Positions 45,435 to 53,689 of a stretch of DNA of 64,000 nt are shown here, in pieces. The DNA is taken from NCBI RefSeq assembly GCF_001665535.1, contig NZ_LZSQ01000019.1:91027-155026 (forward strand). The letters run 5' to 3'. Under the pieces are notes generated by a model that worked only from the letters and a program-made list of their open reading frames with translations, searched no databases and had not been told where the DNA came from. Both the position numbers and the translations under genes were made by a program. The stretch is from Mycobacterium sp. 852002-51961_SCH5331710. Lineage in GTDB: Bacteria; Actinomycetota; Actinomycetes; Mycobacteriales; Mycobacteriaceae. Within the stretch, counting starts at the first letter, position 1. Each line of letters opens with the position of its first letter.

Positions 45435-45454
45435 CTGCTGCGTGGAATCGGGGT

Positions 45455-46354
45455 GTGGTGAGCGCTGACGATGGGACCGCGGGCGATATCGAGGTCGACG
45501 AGAACTGGGTCCGCTACGACGTCATCGAACGGCACATTGCGCAGATCACGATCAGCAGGCCTGACAGGCGCAACGCGATCCTGTCGCCCGATATGCACAC
45601 GCTTTTCAAGAAACATCTCGACGAAGCCGAGAACGACGACGATGTAAAGGTCGTCATTTTGGCCGCTGACGGCAAGGACTTCTGTAGCGGTGACGACGTT
45701 CGCAGGCTCCCCGTCGAAAAGGCCGGCCTGGCAAAGGGCAAGAAGCTGCCCCAGACAGCCCGGATGGGCAACGCGCGCAGGCTGCACCGCCACCTCGCGA
45801 ACTGGCTGGAGTTTCCGAAGACAGTGATCGCCGCATGCCAGGGTGCGACCTTGGGGGCGGGGATGAACCTCGCCCTTGCCGCCGACATCCTGGTCGTCGC
45901 GGACGACATGTACCTGGCGCGCCCGCAGGCCCGTATCGGCTTCGCCGGATTCTCGACCGCGATGCCGCTGGCCCTGCTCAAGCTCGGGCCGAACCGCGGT
46001 TATGAGGCCATGATCACGGGGCGCAAGGTCCCCGCCGCCGAGCTGCGCGAGTGGGGAGTCGCCGCGTCGGTGGTTCCCGCCGAACGGCTGCACGACGAGG
46101 CGCTGCGGTATGCCCGCGCCATCGCCCACCATTCGGCGGACGGGCTGATGGTCGGCAAGCACGCACTCATCACGTTCTGGCACGCGGTCGGCATGGCGCA
46201 GTTCGGCGACTGGGTTCCCATGGCGCACAGCGTGTTCAGCAACCTGTCCTGGCGTGAGGACGAGTTCAACTTCATGAAGGAGCGGGCGGCCAGAGGCGGC
46301 CGGGAGGCACTTGCGGAGCTAGAGCGCCGATACTCGGAATGGGGTTTCGACTAG
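45455..46354 (+). CDS. Enoyl-CoA hydratase/isomerase family protein, 299 aa
   Basis: This is a crotonase fold with a 15-residue leader: ISRPDRRNAILSPDMHTLFK near 32, DFCSGDDVRRLP near 70, QGATLGAGMNLALAADILVV near 125 and RPQARIGFAGFSTAMPLALL. The first loop has FCSG, and the catalytic loop lacks a Glu at the usual site. A long C-terminal helix (SWREDEFNFMKERAARGGRE) is typical of hydratases that trimerise. The start is GTG 45455, or the adjacent GTG 45458. It is the only gene between two operator-like regions. Confidence 0.85.
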   Translation: MVSADDGTAGDIEVDENWVRYDVIERHIAQITISRPDRRNAILSPDMHTLFKKHLDEAENDDDVKVVILAADGKDFCSGDDVRRLPVEKAGLAKGKKLPQTARMGNARRLHRHLANWLEFPKTVIAACQGATLGAGMNLALAADILVVADDMYLARPQARIGFAGFSTAMPLALLKLGPNRGYEAMITGRKVPAAELREWGVAASVVPAERLHDEALRYARAIAHHSADGLMVGKHALITFWHAVGMAQFGDWVPMAHSVFSNLSWREDEFNFMKERAARGGREALAELERRYSEWGFD

Positions 46355-46355
46355 T

Positions 46356-46386
46356 ATACAGATATACACACAGTGTTCTACTGTCT
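46356..46386 (+). promoter_or_regulatory. Promoter region with overlapping ACA-N13-TGT boxes
   Basis: Two overlapping boxes keep the ACA and TGT spacing: 46356-46378 (three of eight paired) and 46364-46386 (four of eight paired). TACTGT at 46379-46384 could be the -10 element, and AAGGAG at about 46412-46417 is the ribosome binding site for ATG 46423. The pairing is weak, but the sequence AGTGTTCTAYTGT is shared with the 35.3 and 40.1 kb sites. Confidence 0.45.
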
Positions 46387-46422
46387 TGTATGATGCCGGA
46401 GAGCGCTTGTTAAGGAGCGGGT

Positions 46423-47328
46423 ATGGGTGCACTGGACGGACGGACGGCGCTGGTCACCGGCGCGGGTCGCGGTATCGGAGCTGCCGTGGCCGACGGGCTG
46501 GCGGCAGAAGGAGCGACCGTCCTGGTCTCCGACGCAGGTGTGGGAGTCGATGGCACCGGTCGTGACCCGGGGCCGGCAGAGGCGGTGGCCGCGGCCATCA
46601 ACGCACAGGGTGGCAAGGCCTTCTCCGACACCACCGACATCACGGACTTCTGCGCCTGCGCCGACTTGATCGGCCGCGCCGCCGACACCCTCGGCGGGCT
46701 CGACGTAGTGGTGAACGCCGCGGGCATTCTGCGCGACGGCATGGTCTTCAAGATGAGCGAGGAGGACTGGGATGCCGTCGTCGCCGTCCACCTGAAGGGG
46801 ACGTTCAACATCAGCCGACATGCGGCCGGATGGTGGCGGGAGAACCGCGGCGGCCAGTACCGGTTGATCAACTTCACGTCGATGTCCGGTTTGCAGGGCG
46901 CGCCGAGCCAGCCGAACTATGCGGCCGCGAAGATGGGCATCGTCGGCCTCACGTTCTCCTGCGCCAACGCCCTGCGCAACTACGGTGTCACGTCGAACGC
47001 GATCGCTCCGATCGCCGGAACGCGAATGACGCAGGGCATCAAGGGCGGTGGCAGCATGGACTACTCCGATTCGAATGTGCGGTTGTCGCCGAAGAACTGC
47101 GTGCCGCCGGTGGCGTATCTGGCGAGCGTGCAGTCGGATTGGCTGAATCGCCGCGTGATCTTCGCCGGGAACGGCCGGATCAGTTTGATGTCGAATCCGG
47201 TGATCGAGCGCGAAATCGTCTCGGCCACGGGAACGTGGGACATCCCCAGCGCGTTCGCCGAGATCGAAACGTCATTCAAAGAGGCGATCCTGTGGCCCAA
47301 CATCTTCGACAAGCCGCCTGCCGGCTGA
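46423..47328 (+). CDS. SDR family oxidoreductase (MFE-2-like hydroxyacyl-CoA type), 301 aa
   Basis: This is an SDR with an extended C-terminus: VTGAGRGIGAAVADGLAAEG near 12, LVSDAGVGVDGTGRDPGPAE near 35 (the long loop typical of peroxisomal-type 3-hydroxyacyl-CoA dehydrogenases), VVNAAGILRDGMVFKMSEED near 98, FTSMSGLQGAPSQPNYAAAK with Ser, Tyr and Lys, then about 100 further residues. It probably oxidises a 3-hydroxyacyl-CoA. ATG 46423 has AAGGAG upstream. It starts an operon with the Rieske oxygenase, DUF35, thiolase-like and NTF2-like genes. Confidence 0.88.
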   Translation: MGALDGRTALVTGAGRGIGAAVADGLAAEGATVLVSDAGVGVDGTGRDPGPAEAVAAAINAQGGKAFSDTTDITDFCACADLIGRAADTLGGLDVVVNAAGILRDGMVFKMSEEDWDAVVAVHLKGTFNISRHAAGWWRENRGGQYRLINFTSMSGLQGAPSQPNYAAAKMGIVGLTFSCANALRNYGVTSNAIAPIAGTRMTQGIKGGGSMDYSDSNVRLSPKNCVPPVAYLASVQSDWLNRRVIFAGNGRISLMSNPVIEREIVSATGTWDIPSAFAEIETSFKEAILWPNIFDKPPAG

Positions 47329-47344
47329 CGAGACAGAGGTGACG

Positions 47345-48727
47345 ATGACCGACGTGGCGACCCGGCGTGTGCCGGAGAAGTATGCGTGTGGGGAAACGTT
47401 CGTCCCGAAGAGCCGTTACCTCGACCCGGAGTTCCTCCAGCTCGAACTCGACAGGCTGTTCACCCGGGTTTGGCAGGCCGCGTGCCGCGAGGAAGAGATC
47501 CCCGACCCGGGCTCCTATTACGAGTACACCATCGGTCGGCAGTCGATCGTCGTTGTGCGCCAGAAGGATCGCAGCATCAAGGCGTTCTACAACGCGTGCG
47601 CACATCGCGGGATGAAGATCGTGCGGGGGACCGGCACGGCTGTCGAGGGGGATCTGCGGTGTGAGTTCCATGGGTGGCGCTACGCGCTCGACGGCCGTTC
47701 GTCGTTCGTCCCGTGCAGAGAGGAGTTCGCCTCCCGGCCGCGGGATCAGTGGGGGCTGAAATCCGTCAACGTGGGTACATGGGGTGGCTGGGTGTTCATC
47801 AGCATGGCCGACGACCCGCCTGACCTCCTGTCGTGGCTGGACCCGCTGCCTACTGCACTGGCGCCGTTTCGCCTGCAGGACATGCGTTACCGCTGGCGTA
47901 AGCGGACGTTTCTGCCGGCCAACTACAAGACCGTCATCGATGCCTTCATCGAGGGCTACCACACGCCGGGCACACACCCGCAGACGTTGCGGGCTGCTCA
48001 GGGTCCCCGGCCGAGCACCGAACCGGCACTGCCTCAGGAGTACGTCTACGCGCCGTACACGCCGACGATCGCCTACCGCAACCACTCGCGGTTCATCTAC
48101 ACACAGCGGCCGGAGACGGCCGAGCGTGACAGTGCTCGCCGGAAGCAGTCCTCGCGGCCGGAGGTGTTCGCCAACGCTATGCAGTACAACTTCCTCGGGG
48201 TGAACGCGCTGGTCACCGAGCGCGACTATCGCGCCGCGCAGCAGCTGGCAACGATGGAGCCCAGTGAAACTCCGCCATTTGTCCTCTACCACAAGATGTG
48301 TGAGGAACTGGCGCTGGCCGACGGCGTCGATTTCCCGCGGATGTCGATGGAGGAGTATTTCGCCGGAAACGGCGACTGGCACATCTTTCCCACGCTCGTG
48401 ATCCTCGTTGAGAAATCGTGTCTGCTCGGGTACCGGATGCTGCCCGACGCCGACGATCCGAACAGGTGCACGTTCGAGATGTTCTCGCTCGAGCACTTCG
48501 CACCCGGCGAAGTGCCCGAAGCCGGTTGGCAGGAGTTCGAGCGCTGGCAGGACCATGACGGCTGGGGAGAGTTGCCGACTCAGGACCTGAAGAACATCGG
48601 TGCCATCCACGCGGGCATGCACTCAAAGGGCTTCGACGGCCTCTGGCTGAACACCGCTCAGGAGATGTCGATCCGCAACGAGCACGCGATCGCCGACCGG
48701 TTCATCTTCGGCGTCGACGAGCGGTGA
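47345..48727 (+). CDS. Rieske non-heme iron oxygenase, alpha subunit, 460 aa
   Basis: The Rieske 2Fe-2S ligands are C85 and H87 (CAHRGM) and C106 and H109 (CEFHGW). The catalytic domain has NYKTVIDAFIEGYHTPGTHP, giving mononuclear iron ligands H206 and H211 and the bridging acid near 199. The protein would hydroxylate or cleave a ring or aliphatic position with O2. No small subunit, ferredoxin or reductase gene is nearby. ATG 47345 is preferred over GTG 47339 because GAGG then sits at a normal distance. Its stop overlaps the DUF35 start. Confidence 0.92.
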   Translation: MTDVATRRVPEKYACGETFVPKSRYLDPEFLQLELDRLFTRVWQAACREEEIPDPGSYYEYTIGRQSIVVVRQKDRSIKAFYNACAHRGMKIVRGTGTAVEGDLRCEFHGWRYALDGRSSFVPCREEFASRPRDQWGLKSVNVGTWGGWVFISMADDPPDLLSWLDPLPTALAPFRLQDMRYRWRKRTFLPANYKTVIDAFIEGYHTPGTHPQTLRAAQGPRPSTEPALPQEYVYAPYTPTIAYRNHSRFIYTQRPETAERDSARRKQSSRPEVFANAMQYNFLGVNALVTERDYRAAQQLATMEPSETPPFVLYHKMCEELALADGVDFPRMSMEEYFAGNGDWHIFPTLVILVEKSCLLGYRMLPDADDPNRCTFEMFSLEHFAPGEVPEAGWQEFERWQDHDGWGELPTQDLKNIGAIHAGMHSKGFDGLWLNTAQEMSIRNEHAIADRFIFGVDER

Positions 48728-49146
48728 GCGAGACCACACCGGATCAGCCGATTCCGCTGCTGTCGGAGGTGAATCGGCCGTACTGGACTTCGGGCGCCGA
48801 CGGGCGGTTTCGTCTGCAGCGCTGTTCGAGTTGCGAGCGTCTGGTTCACCCACCGGCCGTGCGCTGCCCGCATGACCACGGCGAGCTCGGATACGTCGCG
48901 CTCAGCGGCCGGGGACGCGTCGAGACGTGGACCGTGAATCAACACCCGTTCTTCCCGAGTTTTCCGCCGCCGTACATCATCGCGTTCGTCACACCCGTCG
49001 AGGACGAGCGCGTCCGAGTCCTGACGAACCTCGTGAACGTCGAGCCCGACGATGTCACCGCGGGCTTACCGGTACGCGTCACGTTCGATCCACGCAGTGA
49101 CGGTGACGACGACGTGTTCGTACCGCTGTTCGAACCGGATCTCTGA
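48724..49146 (+). CDS. DUF35 Zn-ribbon/OB-fold protein, 140 aa
   Basis: The zinc ribbon has Cys 34 and 37 (CSSC) and Cys 48, but the fourth position reads CPHDHG, so His or Asp must replace the last Cys or the site is incomplete. The OB-fold follows: LSGRGRVETWTVNQHPFFPS and VRVLTNLVNVEPDDVTAG. GTG 48724 overlaps the Rieske stop by 4 bp; its stop shares one base with the next ATG. It should form a complex with the thiolase-like product of 49146-50321. Confidence 0.87.
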   Translation: MSETTPDQPIPLLSEVNRPYWTSGADGRFRLQRCSSCERLVHPPAVRCPHDHGELGYVALSGRGRVETWTVNQHPFFPSFPPPYIIAFVTPVEDERVRVLTNLVNVEPDDVTAGLPVRVTFDPRSDGDDDVFVPLFEPDL

Positions 49147-50321
49147 TGGCCTCGCCGCTCACCGACGACGTCATCATCAGTGGCATCGGTCAATCTGCTA
49201 TCGGCAGGCGACTGGGTCGGGATGCACTGCGGCTCACCGCCGACGCCTGCCTGGCCGCCGTCGAAGACGCAGGACTCACGCTCGCCGACATCGACGGGCT
49301 GACCACGTACCCGGGGGCGTCGCAGGCCGGCCCGGGGTTCTCCGGCGCTTCTCTGCGCGATATCCACGACGCCCTCGGCATCAAACCGAATTGGGTGGCA
49401 GGAGGAGTGGAATCGCCCGGACAGTTGGGTGCCGTTGTCGACGCGATGCTCGCCGTTGCGGGCGGCCTCGCCAACCATGTGCTGTGCTGGCGCAGCATCT
49501 GGGAGGGCACGGCCCAGGGCTCAGGGCGTCGCCAGGGCTACGGGGCGCGCGACGGCCGCCCGGCCGGAATACTGGTATGGCAGTTGCCTTTTGGCGCCAC
49601 CGCCGCCAATCTCGCCGCAATGCAGATTCGAGCCCGGATGATCCGCTACGGGCTGACGCGCGAACAACTCGCCTCTGTTGCGATCGCCGAACGCGCCAAC
49701 GCGCGGAGGAACCCGTCGGCGATCTACACCGACCCATTGGATCTGCAGACTTACCTGAACGCGCGCATGGTGTCCGAGCCGTTGTGCATGTACGACTGTG
49801 ACATCGCCTGTGACGGAGCGACCGCCTTCGTCATCTCGCGGGGCGAACACGCACGAGCACTGGACCATCACGCGGTTACGGTCGAGTCACTGGACTGCGC
49901 TCATCACGACCGGTTCACCTGGGAGGGCGGGGACGACATCACTCGGATCAGTTCGCGTTGGTCAACCATCTGGGACCGAACGGATTTCACTGTGGGCGAT
50001 GTCGATTACGCCTCGTTGTACGACGGGTTCAGCGTGTTCGTACTGTGTTGGTTGGAAGATTTCGGCTTCTGCAAGGTGGGCGAGTCCGGCGAGTTCATTG
50101 CCGACCCGGCACGCATCTCGCTCGGCGGTGACCTGCCGATCAACACCGCGGGCGGCCAATTATCCGGAGGCCGGCTGCACGGGTTCGGTCACCTGTACGA
50201 GGCGTGTCTGCAGATCCGGGCCGAGGCAGACGGCCGGCAGGTCGACGACGTATCGCTGGCAGCGGTCGGAGTCGGAGCCGCTAACAGCGGAACTACGGCC
50301 ATGCTGCTCCGACCGGCCTGA
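49146..50321 (+). CDS. Thiolase-like protein, lipid-transfer/aldolase type, 391 aa
   Basis: This is a thiolase fold close in plan to 8765-9934: IISGIGQSAIGRRLGRDALR, AAVEDAGLTLADIDGLTTYP, then YASLYDGFSVFVLCWLEDFG near 290 and GGQLSGGRLHGFGHLYEACL near 335. The nucleophile region reads GGVESPGQLGAVV with no Cys, so thiolysis is unlikely. Pairing with an upstream DUF35 gene matches known retro-aldolase complexes of steroid side-chain breakdown (Ltp2 with ChsH2). That activity is inferred from context. Confidence 0.84.
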   Translation: MASPLTDDVIISGIGQSAIGRRLGRDALRLTADACLAAVEDAGLTLADIDGLTTYPGASQAGPGFSGASLRDIHDALGIKPNWVAGGVESPGQLGAVVDAMLAVAGGLANHVLCWRSIWEGTAQGSGRRQGYGARDGRPAGILVWQLPFGATAANLAAMQIRARMIRYGLTREQLASVAIAERANARRNPSAIYTDPLDLQTYLNARMVSEPLCMYDCDIACDGATAFVISRGEHARALDHHAVTVESLDCAHHDRFTWEGGDDITRISSRWSTIWDRTDFTVGDVDYASLYDGFSVFVLCWLEDFGFCKVGESGEFIADPARISLGGDLPINTAGGQLSGGRLHGFGHLYEACLQIRAEADGRQVDDVSLAAVGVGAANSGTTAMLLRPA

Positions 50322-50350
50322 ACATCACTTCGTCCAATGGAGGAGCCATT

Positions 50351-50761
50351 GTGCAAATCGACCTAGAGACTTGTTTCGAATTGGAGCAGGCCAAATCGAG
50401 ATACTGCCGGCTGATGGACACCAAGGACTGGGCCGGATTGGCCGAGCTGATGGCCGAAGACATCGTCTTCGATCTAGGAGGCGGCGATGACGTGCCGCCG
50501 ATCGTCGGACGCGACGCCACGCTTGCGGCAGTGCAGGCGTCTGTGACAGATGCGGTCACGGTCCATCAGGTGCACAGCCCGGAGTTTCACCTCGACGAGG
50601 ATGGGGCCCGCGTGATCTGGGCGGCTCAAGAGCGAGTGAAGTGGAACAACGGGACGGGGTTGACTGCCTACGGTCATTACCATGACCGATGGGTCCGGCG
50701 CGACGGGGAGTGGCGTATCGCGGAACTTCGGCTCACCCACCTTCTCATCGATGTCGACTGA
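50351..50761 (+). CDS. NTF2-fold (SnoaL-like) protein, 136 aa
   Basis: The sequence shows the N-terminal helix FELEQAKSRYCRLMDTKDWA, the loop VFDLGGGDDVPPIVGRDATL, and the sheet HYHDRWVRRDGEWRIAELRL, which are standard SnoaL-like features. The start is GTG 50351 with GGAGGAG-like bases upstream, 29 bases after the thiolase-like stop. It ends the Rieske operon. The convergent mceF stop is only 16 bp away, marking the border between the catabolic island and the Mce operon. Confidence 0.83.
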   Translation: MQIDLETCFELEQAKSRYCRLMDTKDWAGLAELMAEDIVFDLGGGDDVPPIVGRDATLAAVQASVTDAVTVHQVHSPEFHLDEDGARVIWAAQERVKWNNGTGLTAYGHYHDRWVRRDGEWRIAELRLTHLLIDVD

Positions 50762-50777
50762 GGGGGTCTCGCTGTCG

Positions 50778-52499
50778 TCAACTGAGGCGGGGGTAGGTCA
50801 TGAGGTCCACCCAGTTCTCTGCTGTGGATGTTCGAGATGAGCCACTGGCGTACAGGCTGATTCCGGAATACGGGTCGAGAAACCCACCGGTTGTCGGATC
50901 GTAGGTTGTCACGGCGGCACGGCCCGCCTGTGGTTGGCTTGTTCCCGACAATCCGGCCTCAGCCGGCAACGGTGCGTTCTCGCTCGCGGGTGGCGTTGCG
51001 CCGCCAGGATTTGCAGGAGTGGGTGGCGCAGACGGCCGAACGTATGGCGGGATCACCTGGTCAGGCGGCGCCTGAAATGGTAGAGGCGGTGGAGGTGGTC
51101 CGGGGGTCACGGGCGGGACCTGCGTCGGATACGGCGCGGTGAGCGCCGGCCCCGGCCCGGGCGGCACACCTGGCGGAAGCTGCACGGCGGGAGGCCCGGG
51201 ATCGTAGTCCGCTTGCGGCGGAATGTACGGATACTTGTTCTGCGGCAGAGTCATTCGTGGATCGGTCACCGGTGTTCCCACCGGCACCGGCGGTCCGCGC
51301 CACGGGTTGCTCCCCAACGGTACATAACCCCGCGGATCGCGGCAGAGTTGCACCGTCGGCGCCCTTTTGCCGGGGAATTCCTGGCAGGGGTAGTTGCGTG
51401 CGCCGCGAACGACTGTTGGATCGTTCTGCGGGACCTTGCAGTACATGTCTTTCGGGACATCGCGAAGCGTGGTGTCGGCGGGCGAGCGTATGTCGGACGG
51501 AGGTACGAACCCGGTGATGCAGGGCGGTGGATCACCGAAATTCAGCTTGAAGTCCGCTTTGGCGCCCTCGTCTGCCGGGTACTGATTCGCGATTGTGATG
51601 ACCGCCGCGGCAAGGGCCGGCATGATCACCAGCACCTGTTCGATCGACTTGTGGTAGATGACGCCAACACGGCCGGCGTTGGCGAGGTTCGCAGCCAGCA
51701 CCGGAAACGTGGGACGGATGCCTTCGAAGAGAGCGGTCGCTTCGTCGGCAGCGCCTGGGGCCGACTGCAGAACTGCGCGTATCTCGGGGTCGGCTTCACG
51801 AAGATGAGTCGTGAGGCGTGCCAGGCCATCTGCAACCGATCTGATGTTCTGCCCGGACGCACGCTGGGCGTCGAGCAGCGGCTGAGATTGTTCGAGGAGT
51901 TGAATTGTCTCGCTGGACGTGTTGTCGGCTTCTTCGATCAGCGACCGTGACGATTCGATGAGCCGGGCGAGCTCGGGACCCGACCCGTCGAAAGCGGTGA
52001 ATGCCTCCCTCAGTACGTCGCGCAACCGGCTTCGATCAAGCGAATCGACCAGGCTTTGCGCCTCGCGCAGCAGGCTGGCGATGTCGCCGCTGATGTGCGT
52101 TCGGGCACGGTCGATGTGCCCATCATTTTCCAGAGAATCCGTCGACGCGTTCGGCGGCGGCACAAGATCGACGTATAGCTCGCCGATCGCCGACACGCTC
52201 TTGACGTAGGCGTCGACGTCGTCGGGGATTTTCGTAGTGTCCTCGATTCGCATCTCGACCCGAACATCGTTGTCACGGGTCAGTGATACGGATTTGACCT
52301 TGCCGACGGTCGTTCCGCGGTAGGCGACGTTTGCATTGGGATACAGACCTCCACTGGCCGCGAAGTTGGCCGTCACGGTGTAGGTCCCGAGGCCGAACGC
52401 CTTCGGCAACTGCACGTAGAACACTGCGATCACGAACACGCTGACGAGCGCGACCAGGGAGAAGATGGTCAGTTGCAGGCGGACGAGTGGAGTGAGCAT
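50778..52499 (-). CDS. mceF: MceF family protein, 573 aa
   Basis: One N-terminal membrane segment (LTIFSLVALVSVFVIAVFYV) is followed by the MlaD/MCE domain (VTANFAASGGLYPNANVAYR and GTTVGKVKSVSL), a long helical region, and a C-terminal tail very rich in Pro (about 395-500). Mce proteins form a hexameric, tunnel-like periplasmic assembly that delivers lipids to a YrbE permease. ATG 52499 shares one base with the MceE stop (TGATG). It is the last of six mce genes; no Mas genes follow. Confidence 0.92.
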   Translation of the reverse strand: MLTPLVRLQLTIFSLVALVSVFVIAVFYVQLPKAFGLGTYTVTANFAASGGLYPNANVAYRGTTVGKVKSVSLTRDNDVRVEMRIEDTTKIPDDVDAYVKSVSAIGELYVDLVPPPNASTDSLENDGHIDRARTHISGDIASLLREAQSLVDSLDRSRLRDVLREAFTAFDGSGPELARLIESSRSLIEEADNTSSETIQLLEQSQPLLDAQRASGQNIRSVADGLARLTTHLREADPEIRAVLQSAPGAADEATALFEGIRPTFPVLAANLANAGRVGVIYHKSIEQVLVIMPALAAAVITIANQYPADEGAKADFKLNFGDPPPCITGFVPPSDIRSPADTTLRDVPKDMYCKVPQNDPTVVRGARNYPCQEFPGKRAPTVQLCRDPRGYVPLGSNPWRGPPVPVGTPVTDPRMTLPQNKYPYIPPQADYDPGPPAVQLPPGVPPGPGPALTAPYPTQVPPVTPGPPPPPLPFQAPPDQVIPPYVRPSAPPTPANPGGATPPASENAPLPAEAGLSGTSQPQAGRAAVTTYDPTTGGFLDPYSGISLYASGSSRTSTAENWVDLMTYPRLS

Positions 52500-53689
52500 C
52501 AGGGTTGGCCGGCCGACTGTGGATCGGGAGGATTCAGGGGCGGGATTTTGAAGGGATCGGCAGCCTGCCCGGACAACGACGATGTCGCTCCGACAAGGTA
52601 ATCGGGTACCGAGATGACTTCGGAGAGGCGCTTCATGTTGGGATCGAGCGTGCTCGTCGTGAAGAAGTTCTCGCCCATTCGCCGCAGGGTGAGGTCAAAC
52701 GTCGCGAAGACGTTGAGGAAGTCACCCCTGACCGCCCGCTTCAGTCCGTCGTTGAGCGGTATCGGAAATGCCGGCAGGATCGGCAATGCGTCGACGAGCG
52801 TTTCGGCGTTGTCGCTGAGGGCCTTGACCACGGCGAAGGCGTGGATGAGGTCAGCGGCGAAATCCGTTTTCGTCTGAGCCAACAGCGGGGCGGCGATGTC
52901 CGCGAGTCGCTTCAGGGCCGCGAAAGCATCGACGATTCGTTGGCCGTTGTCCTTGAGTACCCGCGTCGCCGACGGGAGTGCCTCCAGTGCCCGCTCGATC
53001 TTGTCGGTACCGCCGGCGAGTCGACCTGCAAAGTGGTTGACCTTCTCCATCGCCGTAGCGATGTCGCCGGCCTGGGCATCCAACCCCGCGGCCAATTCGG
53101 CGAGCCGTGGCAGGAACGCGGTGAACTGACCGGCGCGCCCGACAACGGCAGCATACGTCTCGTCTGTAATATCCTGCAGTACACCAAGATTACCGTTGTT
53201 GACGACGATGGCCAGCGAAGACAGGACATCTTCGGTGCTCGGATAATTCCCGGCCTTTTCAATGCCGATCCTAGAATTCGGGCCCAGCGAGCCTACGGGC
53301 CGTTCGGAGATGGGCTCGGCCAGCTCCAAATGCCGCGAGCCCAGGAGCGATGTTTGCGCGACGGTCGCGGTGGCGTTGGCGGGCAGATGCACCGAACCGT
53401 CGAGGGAGAGCTGGACCAGCGCATAGAACGTACCGTCGTCACGCTGCATAGGCTTGACACCCGACACACTGCCGACGGTCACGTCGTCCACCTTGACGGG
53501 GGAGTTCTGTGGCAGCGACGAAATATCGGGTAGCTCGACAGATACCGTGAACGAGCCTTCGCCGTGACCTGCGGTGCCGGGCATGTTCAGTGAGTTCAGC
53601 CCGTTGAATTGACATGCCGAGAGCGCCACCGCGAGTGATGCGATCGCCGTCGCTTGCCGCGCCGATTTGCGGAGATGCACGTTGATCAT
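52499..53689 (-). CDS. mceE: MceE family lipoprotein, 396 aa
   Basis: The signal peptide ends in a lipobox, IASLAVALSACQFNGLNSLN, with Cys about residue 26, so MceE should be lipid-anchored, as is usual for the fifth Mce subunit. The MCE domain follows (FTVSVELPDISSLPQNSPVK, VDDVTVGSVSGVKP), then an extended helical region. ATG 53689 overlaps the MceD stop by 4 bp; the reading to 53812 lies inside mceD. Confidence 0.92.
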   Translation of the reverse strand: MINVHLRKSARQATAIASLAVALSACQFNGLNSLNMPGTAGHGEGSFTVSVELPDISSLPQNSPVKVDDVTVGSVSGVKPMQRDDGTFYALVQLSLDGSVHLPANATATVAQTSLLGSRHLELAEPISERPVGSLGPNSRIGIEKAGNYPSTEDVLSSLAIVVNNGNLGVLQDITDETYAAVVGRAGQFTAFLPRLAELAAGLDAQAGDIATAMEKVNHFAGRLAGGTDKIERALEALPSATRVLKDNGQRIVDAFAALKRLADIAAPLLAQTKTDFAADLIHAFAVVKALSDNAETLVDALPILPAFPIPLNDGLKRAVRGDFLNVFATFDLTLRRMGENFFTTSTLDPNMKRLSEVISVPDYLVGATSSLSGQAADPFKIPPLNPPDPQSAGQP

